64,000 nt of DNA from Glandiceps talaboti (GCF_964340395.1 NC_135557.1:2975216-3039215), one strand, 5' to 3'. Counted from the stretch's first letter, positions 1-13,200 are shown. Made by a program: numbers and translations. The notes: generated by a model from the sequence alone, not told the origin.

Positions 1-81
1 GTCTCAGTAGGCCCAATTCATTATCGCTTATGTCCAGTCATGTGACCCACAGTGTTAATCAGAAAAGTTGCTATTGTGTGC

Positions 82-902
82 GGATCTGAGATGTGAGATG
101 TAAGTCAAACACTTTGATATGAATTATATGTGAGGCCAATTGTGATCTGAGATGTAAGTCAAACACTTTGATATGAATTATATCTCAGGCCACTTGTGAT
201 CTGAGATGTAAGTCAAACGCTTTGATATGAATTATATCTCAGGCCACTTGTGATCTGAGATGTAAGTCAAACACTTTGATATGATTATATGTGAGGCCAA
301 TTGTGATCTGAGATGTAAGTCAAACACTTTGATATGATTATATGTGAGGCCACTTGTGATCTGAGATGTAAGTCAAACGCTTTGATATGAATTATATGTG
401 AGGCTACTTGTGATCTGAGATGTAAGTCAAATACTTTGATATGAATTATATCTCAGGCCAATTGTGATCTGAGATGTAAGTCAAACACTTTGATATGAAT
501 TATATGTGAGGCCACTTGTGATCTGAGATGTAAGTCAAACACTTTGACATGAATTATATCTCAGGCCAATTGTGATCTGAGATGTAAGTCAAACACTTTG
601 ATATGAATTATATGTGAGGCTACTTGTGATCTGAGATGTAAGTCAAACACTTTGACATGAATTATATCTCAGGCCACTTGTGATCTGAGATGTAAGTCAA
701 ACACTTTGATATGAATTATATCTCAGGCCAATTGTGATCTGAGATGTAAGTCAAACACTTTGATATGAATTATATGTGAGGCCACTTATGATCTGAGATG
801 TAAGTCAAATACTTTGATATGAATTATATCTCAGGCCAATTGTGATCTGAGATGTAAGTCAAACACTTTGATATGAATTATATCTCAGGCCAATTGTGAT
901 CT
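82..902. repeat. 54-bp tandem satellite, about 15 copies
   Basis: The unit begins GTGATCTGAGATGTAAGTC and recurs every 54 bp (starts near 142, 196, 250); a few units are 53 bp from loss of one A. Units differ at the 3' end: some carry ATCTCAGGCC, others ATGTGAGGCC. Only the first form is complementary to the CTGAGAT at the start of the next unit and could pair across the junction. Copies are highly similar, so the array is young or homogenised. There is no coding potential. Confidence 0.95.
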
Positions 903-2203
903 GATATGATATGCAGGTTATATGTTATAGATTGTTATGAGAAAAATTTGTAAGGAGTGATACAAACGATACTACAGATAATACACCAATGTGACCAAAT
1001 GTTTTCTAATTCACAAAAAGGGAAAACGATACACAACTGAGAAGAAGAAAAACAATTTACTGTACCTGGTGAGGGTCATAGAAATAGTTCAAACGAACTA
1101 GTCTAGTCTATGTCCCTGATACTATAAAAATAATAAAATAATAATAAAATATCTACATCATCTAGTCAAACATTGCACACTCCACGGATTGTTGCCATAT
1201 CAGAAAGTCAAGATAACGGATAGAGGCCGTCTGAATATCTCGGTACTGACCGACATCAACCAGGAACTGTGTTCTAAGGTATAGCCTTAACATTAGGTTA
1301 TACGCCCAGAGCGGTACCGGTGGTACGCTCTAATAGGGGTATGTGGCCAATACTTCCAACCTCATTTTAGACATATTTTGACCAAACACCAACATAGAAG
1401 AAACATTTTGTATACGGTAATATAGTTCTATACTAAGGAAATGTTGGATCGCAAAACATAATTTTCAGTCTTGTATTTTTCAAACATCTCAGGATGCAAT
1501 ATTTTTGGGGGCGATTAATGACACAGTTATGATTTGTTAGACAATGAACCGTATTTTAGACCAAGTCAAACTAAAGAATAATGTCCAGTGAATCACATGT
1601 TTGATTCTTCAACTAAAAACACCAGACGCTATTTTAGAGCAAATGGACTGAAAACGCATCTTGGGGGGGGGGGGGGCACATATAGGTATAGTCAAATAGA
1701 GAGAGTAGCCATTGGGGTTATGTGCCTACGGTGTATGGATGTGATCAGTACTCTAGCATAAACATTATACAACCTTATATATTATTTACATGTAAAGGTG
1801 TCTCATATATTATTTAGAATTAATTTCATATTATTACATTAAATATGTATATATTTATCTACCGTTAATGGTGATTATTATTAAGTTTCTCTGTGTGTTA
1901 CGATTGAAGACACAAAAGTGATTAACACATAATACCTTTATCATTTTTACGTTGTGGCAATCACCCATATAGTGATACGAAACAATGGAATTAATAAATT
2001 AACCAGTACGGTACTATACATGGTATTGTCAAGTAATCTGACATTACTAACTCACAAGTTACAAGTTACAACTACGATAAATTATATACAATTATCAGCA
2101 CGGCAACATACAAATGATTACTATTCGTTAGCTAAGAAACAGTTCAATGAGAAAACATTCTAAGAACTGTTCAAGGAGAAGGATGTAATATTTACTTTGC
2201 AGT
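903..2203. other. Non-coding upstream region of the GAIN/GPS gene
   Basis: About 1.3 kb of AT-rich DNA with no credible exon. It contains a G homopolymer near 1663-1677. The promoter of the downstream gene should lie in its last few hundred bases, but I see no convincing TATA or initiator motif. Confidence 0.5.
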
Positions 2204-2297
2204 ATGGATTGTCATAGTCATAGTCACAACACAAATCCAAAATGTTCTTCTCAACTGTGCCTATGGTGTTTTGTACTCATGGTTGTGTCCTTCCAAG
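2204..2297 (+). CDS. First coding exon, signal peptide
   Basis: The ATG at 2204 opens 31 codons ending in phase 1 at a GTAAGT donor (2298). The peptide has a polar start (MDCHSHSHNTNPK) followed by a hydrophobic core (LCLWCFVLMVVSF), as in a secretory signal or signal anchor. It joins in frame, forming a Gly codon, to the exon after the TTTAG acceptor at 2943-2947. The exon is too short to stand out as an ORF; the choice rests on the donor, the hydrophobic core and the phase match. Confidence 0.55.
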
Positions 2298-2554
2298 GTA
2301 AGTGTATGATTGTGTCTAATTTAATGTGGCCATGTGGATGACAAATGTTTATTTAGTTTATAGTTTTAATTGATGAACGTACTCTATCATGTTTTAGACC
2401 TGAAATAACAATGTGAAACAACATAGACCAATTTCGTGTTTGTGACCGAACAAATTGCAAAAAGCTACAAACTGAATAAAAATTTTGAAATTGTGCGTAC
2501 AACAACAAACCTTTAACTCGTTTTTAATAATTGAATTACGAACACTGACTTTGT

Positions 2555-2868
2555 ATGTGTATGGACATTATTTGTCGAATGCACACTGTGTATAATACAT
2601 ATATGTGTATGGATACCATTTGTCGAATGCACACTGTGTATAATACATATATGTGTATGGATACCATTTGTTGAATGCACACTGTGTATAATACATATAT
2701 GTGTATGGATACCATTTGTCGAATGCACACTGTGTATAATACATATATGTGTATGGATACCATTTGTCGAATGCACACTGTGTATAATACATATATGTGT
2801 ATGTACATCATTTGTCGAATGCATGCTGTGTATAATACATATATGTGTATGGATACCATTTGTCGAAT
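2555..2868. repeat. 48-bp minisatellite, about 6.5 copies, in intron 1
   Basis: The unit is 48 bp and starts TGTGTATGGATACCATTTGT. It produces apparent ORFs in several frames on both strands because 48 is a multiple of three and the unit has few stops. These are not genes. Confidence 0.95.
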
Positions 2869-2947
2869 GCTAAAGTGCTATGTTACCTTAATAAACTTCG
2901 TACCTTTCGCATTATCAGGTAAGTAACGTTGTTTTTGTCTTGTTTAG

Positions 2948-3560
2948 GTTCAACGTGTAGTACGTGTTCACCGTCATTGGAGTTAACAACAGTTTACACA
3001 GATGTAACAGTACTCAGACCCGTGCCTGATCTAGAAGCAGTGACTATGTGTGTGCGTCTTAGAATTGAAGGTGATAAGACAACAAGAAGCAGGAATGGTA
3101 TCCTATGCAGTCCTTAACGTCGACGACCAAGAAATGTTTTTGGTTGCCAATGCTAATATAGGAATACAGATCAAGGGATCTGCAAAAAAATAACACTTGA
3201 TATATTTGATAATAACTGGCATATTATTTGTGGTACATGGTCTTCTATAAATGGACGATGGGACCTTTATCACAATGGTGTCTATTTAGGGGGTAATGAT
3301 GGTTTTAAGACAGGTAATTAAGACAGAGACAGGTGGTAGATCTTTGGTTCTTGGACAAGATCAAGACTCAATTCGAGGAGACTACAACACAGCGCAAGCA
3401 CTAGTTGGTGAGATTGCTTATTTCAACATGTGGTCTAGATCACTAAGCGTTGATGAGATATCTGCTATCAACTGCTCAAGTGCTGGTGATGTCATCACAT
3501 GGAATGTGTGTGATCTTGATATTCAAGGAGATGCTCATGTTATCGGTGATGCATTTTGCC
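2948..3560 (+). pseudogene. Pentraxin-domain exon with three frame changes
   Basis: Pentraxin-like landmarks run in order: VTMCVRLRIEGDKTT near 3036-3082, NWHIICGTWSSINGRWDLYH near 3214-3273, and GGRSLVLGQDQDS then GEIAYFNMWSR near 3335-3440. The LGQDQDS and the N-W-S/T segment are typical of the calcium-binding fold shared by CRP/SAP, GPR126 and GPR133 ectodomains. Reading needs frame 1, then 2 (from about 3085), then 1 (from about 3190, at an A run), then 2 (from about 3317). Acceptor (TTTAG, 2947) and donor (GTAAGT, 3561) are intact. Either recent decay or sequencing indels; conservation across the breaks favours a recent event. Confidence 0.7.
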
Positions 3561-4230
3561 GTAAGTAGTAAGCCCAACACAGCCATTTTCAAAACCCTTA
3601 GCCATACTTGTTTCTGTGAAAACAAAAGTTGCTATTCTAACCATATTTCGTTAGCATGTTATATGTTTGTTATGTGAATTATTACAAATATTCGAATTAG
3701 TCCCATGTGTATACTGAGATGTTTTCAAGGATTACCTCATATTTCTCCAAATTTTCAGAAATTGCTAAATTTATGGAATATAATATCCGACTTAGAGTAG
3801 GAATGTTTTTGATATTGTGCATACCTAATGAAGACATTTTCATTGTTTCAATGTACAATAATTTTCATATGTTAAAACATTTAAATATGAATATTTGAAA
3901 CTAGTTAGGGTACTTTCATTTATTTTGCTCTACAATTACTCTTTCTTGTGTACTTGTCATCCTCTTCTAGAACAATGTATTCATTATATATACCATTGTG
4001 TACAAAGTATAGGGGGGGGGACATTTATCTGAATATTTAATGTGTTAAAATTGAACGTGAAGAGTAGCAATTTTATAAGGATAAATATTGACAAACTATT
4101 GATTATTGTCAGTAGTAATTCACATAGTTGCTGAACCCCTTTTTGTGTTTTGGGGGAAGTCACACGTCAATTTATAGTTACACTATAGACGTGACTACAG
4201 TAATGCATTATGAATTAAATATCCTGACAC

Positions 4231-4530
4231 CACAATGACCCTATTACAACGTGCTCAAAATACTCTACCAAGGATTATCTCTCGTACCAAGAAGTTTGAA
4301 CACAATTTATCCATTTCTCATCTGCCTACATTGGTTACCAGTTTCAGGATTGATTACACAATTGTGCTGTTGATATATTAAGCCCTTCATGGTTTAACTC
4401 CAGAGTACATTTGTTCTCCCATGTCACCCCAAAATATAGAACTATGCCACTGGACATTCACCAAGCCTCCAGCCTGGATTGTTTCTAAACAAAACTGAAG
4501 ACTTATTTGTTCATCAAAGCATATTGTGTG
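4231..4530 (+). mobile_element. C-terminal fragment of an L2/CR1-type LINE reverse transcriptase
   Basis: Frame reading gives LQRAQNTLPRIISRTKKF, then LPTLVTSFRIDYTIVLLIY, a stop, ALHGLTPEYIC, and a distal segment KLKTYLFIKAY around 4490-4525. This order (LQ-QN-AAR, LHWLPV-RI, K-LHG-P-Y, LKT-LF) is the usual C-terminus of L2/CR1-clade ORF2 proteins. The fragment is broken by stops, about 300 bp long, and lies in an intron. Confidence 0.6.
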
Positions 4531-4544
4531 CTGTATATTATTAG

Positions 4545-4650
4545 CCTTTCAGCGCTACTAACCCATTCTGCCTTTCAGCGCTACTAACCCATTCTGCCTT
4601 TCAGCGCTACTAACCCATTCTGCCTTTCAGCGCTACTAACCCATTCTGCC
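4545..4650. repeat. 26-bp tandem repeat, four copies
   Basis: CCTTTCAGCGCTACTAACCC recurs at 4545, 4571, 4597 and 4623 with a perfect 26-bp period, directly after the LINE fragment. Confidence 0.95.
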
Positions 4651-4737
4651 GAACTCCAGCTTTCATACTGGTGAGAATATTGATGAGAACCATGTGGACG
4701 TATCTGCAACTACAAAATATTATATTTATATATAATC

Positions 4738-4882
4738 CCATGAAATCAATGTTAGTTTTACGTCATAATGCTCCGAGTATGATTCCGCGGACTAATACAA
4801 ATTCGAGCCGGTAGGCGAGAATTTGTAGTCCGCGGAATCATACGAGGAGCATTATGACGTAAAACTAACATTGATTTCATGG
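4738..4882. repeat. Long palindrome (about 65-bp arms, short loop), foldback/MITE-like
   Basis: The left arm starts CCATGAAATCAATGTTAGTT and the right arm ends AACTAACATTGATTTCATGG. The arms match almost perfectly through the CCGCGGA sites; the loop is about 12-15 bp around 4805-4818. Each arm has one or two mismatches. The structure could extrude as a cruciform. It may be the end of a larger non-autonomous DNA transposon. Confidence 0.9.
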
Positions 4883-5760
4883 AATTATATATTTATCACA
4901 TAATTAAGTATTTCCCCGCATTTTTCTGAAATTTTAAATCGTATTTTACGAATACTGCATCATTTCATCGCACTATATTCTTCATCGCGTATTAAAAAAA
5001 ATCGCCCGTCGGCTATGCAAATTACATAATCGCGTGACCTGTCGCGAGGTCAAGCTAACCATTGTACGGTATCGCTCATACGGTTGTGTGGTTTCTCAAC
5101 CAAAATTATCGTTTATAACCTTGCCATGTACATGTAATATCGAATTTAGTTTAAAACGTAAGTAGAATTGTCTGAATGCGACTTTTGTGCCGTCATTTTA
5201 ATAATATTTTCTCGGGTTGTGTAAGTTCGGAGATCTGAGCTCGACGGAAAATCGGAAGCTTTCCGGCTGTGACATCGATAATCTACGTGATTTTTAAATA
5301 GAATAAATTGTATCAAATACAAATAAAAGGACTTCTATATATCAAACTCATGCCATCCAAGGATATATGTAACGTTACTAACGTAATGTATGCATTTACG
5401 TTTTGAAAGCACATAATTATTACGATAAACTTGATCGAAGCGTGGGATTGACACGAACACTTCAACAGTATGGAGAAAAAATAGTTCGGTAGAACAGGGG
5501 TGATATGCTCTGAAATCACCCCTGTTTGACGTCACACAGTAGAAGATATGCACGTATTTATGTGATAAATAGTAAATATTCCCTCGCCAAGTATATATTA
5601 AGTAAATCTCCGCAAGAAATAGTTTAGTACGACCATCTTGTTTAACATTTAATGGACATATCGACCTTAACAATTCCAATTTTATCATTCGCCTGATGAT
5701 CGCTGAGGAAGCGTGAAAACTCCGAGTAACGACTTACAACATCCTCACTCTTCTGGATTA
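4883..5760. other. Intronic non-coding stretch with a short inverted repeat
   Basis: No exon is recognised. A short inverted repeat, AACAGGGGTGAT/ATCACCCCTGTT, lies at 5493-5526. A 117-codon minus-strand ORF (5335-5688) overlaps it but resembles no family and is judged fortuitous. The stretch may belong to the same repeat family as the adjacent palindrome. Confidence 0.4.
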
Positions 5761-5761
5761 A

Positions 5762-5875
<114 letters not shown>

Positions 5876-5894
5876 CACATTCTTTACTTAATAG

Positions 5895-8209
5895 CGACGA
5901 CGCCGACAGCAGTTGAAGGATGGATGTCACAATTAGATGTGTTAGTACTACCCATTGAGAATTCTACATTACCTGTTTCTGGAGTGAAGGTACGAACTAA
6001 GCTAATTGATTGGTTTATTGTATGCCTTGCAGTATGCCTATATATATATTTCTAAATACAATTTTCCGTACATCGATCCCTTTCCAACATTTATGTTACG
6101 TATTTATATCTTTGTAACCTAAGAAAATTAAACATTAAACTATCTATTTGAAATAAAACCTCTAGTGTGTTGTCTGAAGCATTAGAAATTAAGAACTACT
6201 AGTATATAGCAAATAGAAGATTTTATAGATTTCACTTCGTTGATAATATCAGAATTATTACGAAACATAATAAAAAGACATGTAGATTGTATGACATTTT
6301 GTTTTCATGTAGGCTAGTGAAACCATTGAGATATTATATAATTATACAAATATTATGATCGGACTTAATGTAAGTGTGAATGAAAGCAAACAAATTACAC
6401 AAGGTATGGATATTACATTTATTATTTGTACAGTGGAATGAATATATAAGGTTATAGTTTTATGTCGTTAGTGGGATTGTCAAGTTGTATACTGTCACTC
6501 TAGTGTGTATGGGCAACGGATCAATGGTGATATAACATTAGTTTGCCAAATGCTCTTTAATTAATGGTCTTGACGGCGATGTTAATGTACACCCATGTGA
6601 TATACAAAATTGGACAAGTTTTCTCTTGATTTATCATATTTTCAAACAGGTTGACAATGTCTGCCTAAGTTCTAATTGTGATATAATCGATATAATAAAA
6701 TCAAGGTTTATTTTCTCTCTCTCGTTCTAGCATTACTGTTTGTTGTCCACACCTTGATTGCTAACACTTCATTACAACCGATGACATTGTACTCTGGACA
6801 ACAAACTCCTGACTATAGTAATACGTTCGTCGATAAAACCACAGCAATACTAGATATGGTGTCGTCGCTTCTTGAAATCCACGTGACACCTGACGATATG
6901 CCCACAATGATCAGTACTCCAAGTGTTGTTATGTATGTAGAGTCAGCGGCCTTAGATGATATGTGTGACAGGAAAATCGACTTGGGTGATAACAGTGGTT
7001 TCCTTATTCCATCATCAGCGGCTTTATTTCCAATGTTGGATCAACAAAATACCGGTTTTATGCAGGTAACCGAGCCAATTTAAATTAGTTCATTTTTATC
7101 ATTTTTATTATCAACTCATAAATTATAATGTCGATTAGTTATGTTATGGTCGTTAACAAAATGAAAACAATGACTAGTTTACACTAATTTATTTTCCTAA
7201 AATGAATTCCTCTGTATCTCCTAACATCTCAATAACTGTAAACAAAATCTTTTCATTGTATTGCCAGCTTGAAATTAAACTAATCTCTAAGATATTTTGC
7301 CACTTATGAAAGAAAAATTAAAAGCGCCGTTATATGGTATATATAGTATGATATTTACAATCAATATTCTTGCATAATCTGTTGCTTTAACTCAATATTG
7401 TCGTGCTGCCCCCCCCCATAAGCCCCTCACACCGCACCATTTACCCTCTAACTGTTTGATAACCTCATTTCTCCTCAGTACAAAACCGTCTGTGACTCTT
7501 AAAGTTTAAAACGAGGGTCGGCAACTAAACCTTAGATGTTTATTTTAGACTATTTTAGTACTGGATGAATTTTAGTCACAATGTCATATCTAAATACTAC
7601 TTGAGAATTCTGCTCTTTGCTTTACATGAATCGCCACATTTTGAATATGTAAAATACCTAAAAAGGACAAAATAATCATTAAAGTCGATACAACTTTTAT
7701 AATGTGCATTATTTATTTACCATAAGACACATAACATACACACAATGTCTTTATTACAGTCCTATAGGTTAAACGGTCGTTATTTCACTGGAAAGACGAG
7801 TAGATATGTGTATGACTTCATTAGCCTGGAGTTCAAACTTGGAAATGGGACAAAAATTAATGGTAAGCCTAATTAGACATTTACTATATTTTGGATGCAT
7901 GCAATTAACAGTGTAGCTAACCTATGGGGGAGGTATTCACGAAATATACCATAATGTTCTCTCTCCACATATAACTTTCAATTATTGCAAAATAATTATT
8001 TACTGTCAAATTATTTGTATTATTCCATCAAAAACATTTTTAGGACAATTTTTTTCAGTAATGTTTGGACTATACTCCTTTATTCAGTTGCCGATACAAA
8101 TGAAGAAATTGGTATCATATTTGGAAGGACGCCACCAATGGTATATTATGGGGAGCGAGTAACGATGGACGTTTCAGGAAATCTGGTGTTGTGTGAATGG
8201 CAAGGAGAG
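5895..8209 (+). CDS. GAIN-like region, five exons (5895-5989, 6313-6403, 6731-7065, 7760-7862, 8088-8209)
   Basis: Exons join in consistent phases (1-0-1-0-1-0). The first encodes VEGWMSQLDVLVLP and an N-glycosylation-like NST; the second has LYNYTNIMIGLNVS. The large exon 6731-7065 encodes LLFVVHTLIANTS, a helical stretch (TAILDMVSSLLEIHV) and SAALDDMCDRKIDLG. The last two give ISLEFKLGNGTKI and GIIFGRTPPMVYYGERVTM, like the beta-rich part preceding a GPS in polycystin-1-like and adhesion receptors. Donors are GTACGA, GTATGG, GTAACC, GTAAGC and GTAAAC. I infer a GAIN/REJ-type domain from position and pattern; no single motif proves it. The reading frame is intact throughout this block, unlike the pentraxin exon. 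Confidence 0.6.
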
Positions 8210-8308
8210 GTAAACATTTAGATTGTCTAAAGTAATGCTGGAATTATTGTCCGTGATGATTTCCTAGTATACTTGCTTTGCACACACATACAGACACAGA
8301 CTTGCATG

Positions 8309-9900
8309 TGATACCATGGGATTTGTACCCCCTTAAGACATAGTGGAATAACCCAACGTATATTTGATTGCGGCTCTATGTACTGACTTTTATTTTATTC
8401 TGATTACGCAATTAAAGTAATCCCCAAGTTTTGATCGTATTTTTATGTGACATTGAACCTCAGGTAATGTGAATTTCTATACAAAAGGTCTTTTATTGTT
8501 ACTTATTGTTTTTTTATGGCTCACAAGTTTAAATTGTTTCAGTCGAGGTAGTCGCGTGTGTATCTTGCCAAAGGTCCGGCGGATGTAACACGGTGATAAG
8601 GACTCAAGAATAAAAACTTCTAAGATGGCCGTTGTCCGGTTGAATTGACGGGAGTTGAACTCTCCACAAAATCCAAACTATCTGCAGAATCGTGTAATGA
8701 AATTGCATTTAACAGGGACACGAAGGGAGCTGGATATCTACTGACATTATTTGAGCTGGTATTTGCGAAACCCTGACGAGCGAGGAAGTTTTTCCTGGAC
8801 GATTTCGAATGTCGGGTTTGCTGTACCTGAACGAAGCGTGCATGATAGCAGAAGTCGACTGCATTTCTGATACGACGATTGCCGAGATCGACGATTAAGG
8901 ACACTCGCACTGATTTCTGAACGCTGATGCTTCACGTTTGGAAAGCTGATGTAAGTACGATTCGATTAATGCAAGTCGCATGGAAATCGGACTGGATTTG
9001 ATAAAGTTACGGCCATTCATAACTCTGTATTGAACTTTTGAGTACTCTCGACGAGCGGATTTGCCAGGTTGAACTCATACATAGCGAATCACGACTGATC
9101 TGTGTTATCGTTTATTCCTATTTTATTTCTATGAAACACTAACTGAGATGATCGATGCTTTATAAATCAATACAGAATAATTGCGGACTCTGTGATAATT
9201 ATTCTCATTGATATTCGGAACTCTTCCGTTGGATTTTTGCAAGCAAATCGACGTCGCTGATATCATTAATGTTGTTAGTCTGACCAACGCCCTCATCGGT
9301 AGAAGTCGACGTTGTTTGTCACTTTTGTTTATGACCTTTCGAATGACCCCAGGAGTGACTTTATGCAGGTGAAGCTACGCCAGTTTTCCTCGCGTTACTG
9401 TGTTAACTGTTACTAACATTGCTACAGAGGATTTACGAGGGATTACTGCAACGGACACTACTGTATGAATGAACACCTTGGACCCACTGATCTGATTTGT
9501 GTAACAGGTTTTTGAATCGATACCTTTTATTTCTATGATATTAAGACATTGAATACTAGTACATAAGTGAGCATATTTGATAACGAAATTGTAAGTTTTT
9601 GATAACGAAATTGTAACTTTTTGATAACAAGATTGCAAGTTGAAACTATTACTGTACCGGTACATTTGAATGTTGGCAGGGTTGTTGTTAATTAGATTTC
9701 ATCCTTTCACTTTACTGCATGTGTCAGTGTCATTTGTCCAGTCGATACACTCGTCTTGGTATACCCCTACCCTCAACGCAACCGCATTTTACCACAAATT
9801 CACGACCCAACTCACACGAACGAAATTGTTGATTGCCCTTGTGGAGTTTGCTCCTATACAGCTAGCCCGTGAATCACATCGAAATAAAGCAAGGGTAACA
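8309..9900 (+). repeat. 5' LTR of the Gypsy element
   Basis: 1592 bp, long for a Gypsy LTR. Contains a TATAAA near 9160, a triplicated TGATAACGAAATTG-like motif at about 9578-9640, and an AATAAA at 9883-9888, 12 bp before the LTR end. I cannot place the R/U5 limits. Antisense ORFs inside (8620-8910, 9375-9665) occur identically in the other LTR and look fortuitous. Confidence 0.95.
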
Positions 9901-9902
9901 TC

Positions 9903-9920
9903 TGGCGCCCAGCAACGTGG
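9903..9920 (+). promoter_or_regulatory. Primer binding site
   Basis: TGGCGCCCAGCAACGTGG begins 2 nt after the LTR. A TGG start complementary to a tRNA CCA end is expected. The TGGCGCCC core resembles tRNA-Lys-type sites used by other Gypsy elements; the tRNA identity is tentative. Confidence 0.75.
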
Positions 9921-10211
9921 GGCTGGATTGTAAGGCTTTCCCAGTGGAGTTTTGTCATTGTTACTGTTTTGTACAAATTGGCCACAGGGAGGGACGGCAT
10001 TTTGATTCAGCCCACTGAGGTTTGGTCTTTGCGGTTGAAAACTAAAGACGAGCAGGGTTGGACAGGTGATACACTTTTTGATTGTGCAGGAAATTAATGA
10101 CAGGTACCAAGGTCTCCGATTTACGGAACACGACCGTTTGCAGTTTTCAATTATATCTTTAAGTGTTATTGTGAACTCAAGTTATCGACAGATCACCTTT
10201 GATTTTGGAGC

Positions 10212-13200
10212 ATGGCAGATGCGCAAGGTAGTGACGGTAGAGTGAAGACAGAGGAAGACAGTGAGGTGAGTATGACAGCGAAGGGGGTCCCCAATCCCGA
10301 CCCATGGCACAGCGAATATGAAACTACTGATAGTATTAAAGGGGCTAAGGCCACTAAACATGAGTCAGTGGGTATGACACCCATTGGGGGAGGGGGCGTG
10401 TCTAGGCTATCTCACGGGACTATACCAAAGCGAGGAGGCGGCCGAGGCATATATACTCCAAAATCGGTGCGATCGCTACCTACGAAAGGTTATGGTTTGA
10501 ATGAAAGTGCACTGCAATTTGGCAGCGAGCGCGAGCGGATAGCCGAATTAGAACACGAACTTAAATCTCTTCACGAGCGCGAGCGCAGACACAATGAAGA
10601 GATTGAATTCGAGGATTTGTTACAGCGAAACGGTAAGAGAATGAAGGAACGACTTGAATATGAGGAGTTGACTCATCGAGCTTTGGCCGAAGTGGTGAAT
10701 ACGGCACCAAGGGTACCGACCTTTACGGGCGATTATAAAAGTAAGGATAGTATATCGTATGAGTCTTGGTTGAGAGAGGTTCAGAGTATGAGACAGAGTG
10801 GTATTCACAGCAATCGGGTACTGCAGCAGGCCATACGGAAATCCATACGCGGTGAAGCAAGTGAGATTATTCTAGGATTAGGAATTGACCCATCTATCGA
10901 AAAGATATTGAATAAGCTGGAAACTGTATATGGGGTAGTTGTATCTACGGCTACGTTGAAGCGTCAACTGTATAACGACTATCAAAAGGATGAAACGGCA
11001 GCGTCGTTTGCATGCCGTGTGGAGATAAACCTTAGGCGAATATATGATCGTGGGGGTGTCCTAGAAACCGAAATGGATTCAATTTTGCGCACCACTTTGT
11101 GGGAAGGACTCACGGACTCACGAGTGAAAGACATCGCGAGGCACAGATATGAGAATGCTAAGAATTTTGATGAGTTACTACGGATTATCCGTGTAGCTGA
11201 ACAAGAAGTACAGGGAACTCGTAGCCCTAAAACGAGAGAGAGGGTGGAAGATAGACGAAAGAAGACGAGAGGACATACAGCTGTAAAGCAGCTTCAGGAA
11301 ATGTCTGATTCTGATACTGATGACAATGGTGAGCGCTCAAAGAAAAGAAAGCCCCGAGATCATGAGACTGATGAAGTGTACACTAAAATGACAGCGATGT
11401 TAAAAGCGATGCAACTACAGCAGGAACAGGTGAAGCTGGTTATGGAACAACAACGAAAAGAACATGCCGCTGGAATGGAAGAGATCAGGAATGCTCGTGC
11501 AGCAATGATGGTTCCGCCACATGGCATGCCTCGACCATTTGATATTGCCGCACAGATTCCCCAGGAGGCAAACCCAAGACGTGGAGCGCCAAATCACTGT
11601 GATGAACGAAACGGAAACAAGAGTGAAGGTAAGTCATTCACTTGCTACAACTGCAATGGTGAAGGTCATATGTCACGTGATTGTAAACAGCCATGCGGTA
11701 AATGTAAAGAGGAAGGACACACATCAGCGAAATGCCCGAAAAGAAAACATGCATCTGTCAAAGCTCAGCGCATGACAGGTAGACGACGACATGAAAAGAA
11801 CCAGCGAAGAAACGGAAAATCAAGACCCATTGATGGACGGGTTGTTGGTCCGTTGAATGAGCAGTATGCTTTAGTGAACGGAAACAAATGTTTGGCTCAA
11901 CTGGACACTGGATCGCAGGTTACCATGATCAGCGAGGATTACTATTGTCGATACTTATCCGATGTACCGTTTACCCCATTAGACGAAGTTCTTGAGATTG
12001 CGGGGGTGACTGATGATGTTTTGGAGTACATTGGTGTAATAGAGGTTGAAGTTGGTTTCCCTATTCATGTCTTCAACGATGCAACCATTTTTAGGCTATT
12101 GGCATTGGTGGTGAAAGGAACTGAGTATAACAATCGAGTGCCGTTGTTAGCAGGGACAAACTGGTTGAACAATTATATGACAATAAAGACGTTGAACGAT
12201 GTTGGTAATACAATGAGCAGGATGAAACCAGTAGCGAGAAGAGCCATTACTACTCTACGTGCTCGTGAACAGTTCTATGGACCAAATGGAAACATGGGAG
12301 TGGTGCGAGCGGCAGTTAGCGAACGGGTGACATTGAAGCCACATACTGCACATACCATTCCAGGAAGCATGAAGGCTGGTCCCAAAGGAGAGAGACATGA
12401 AGTATTGTTAGGTGATGATGACGACTGGAGTGAACACAAAGGGTGGACTCTGAACCCAATGGTGACGGTTGCTGAGTGTGGGAGACGCTCAACGGCGGTG
12501 CCTGTGGTAATAAAGAACGAAACAGACAAACCTGTCGTCATTAAGCCAAGGCAAGTTGTTGCTACGGTGAAGGCAGTACGAGGTATAGAAGTACAGCCAC
12601 GAAAGACCCCTAAAGACAATGAAACTCGAGATGAGCCATTGAAAGTGAGAGAGGTGAATGTTAGAGGATTATCCTTTGACATGACTGATTCGCCAGCCAA
12701 TGAAGGTCAGGTGAACAAAATACGAGAGGTGCTGGAACGTAACATTGGATCATTTTCGACCAGCGACAATGACTTAGGGAGATGTACAATCCACAAACAT
12801 GAGATCAACTTGAGGGATGAACGTCCAGTCAAACAACCCTATCGCCGGATACCACCAGCCTTGTATGAGGAGATCCGAGCACAGTTAAGAGGAATGTTGG
12901 ACAACGGAGTGATAAGACAGTCTAAAAGTCCATGGTCTTCTCCTCTTGTCCTTGTAGCGAAAAAGGATGGAACTACTCGAATATGTGTAGATTATAGACG
13001 TTTAAATGCACAGACGACTCCCGATGCGTACGCCCTACCTCGTATTGAGGAAGGACTGGATGTGTTAAGCGGCGCAAAATGGTTTACATCGATTGACTTA
13101 AAGAGTGGATTTTGGCAAATAGCGATGGCGGAGAAGGACATCCCGAAGACTGCATTTGCAACCCCCTTTGGTTTTTACGAATTCGTTGCAATGCCCTTCG

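Noticed and set aside
82-902. CRISPR-like array of regular repeats
   Set aside because: Units are contiguous 54-bp tandem copies without unique spacers, in eukaryotic DNA.
5335-5688. 117-codon minus-strand ORF
   Set aside because: Crosses a short inverted repeat inside a TE-like stretch and shows no conserved pattern.
8620-9665. Antisense ORFs of 96 and 62 codons in the LTRs, repeated at 17372-18417
   Set aside because: Identical copies only because the LTRs are identical; no start context, no known LTR-encoded protein and no domain.
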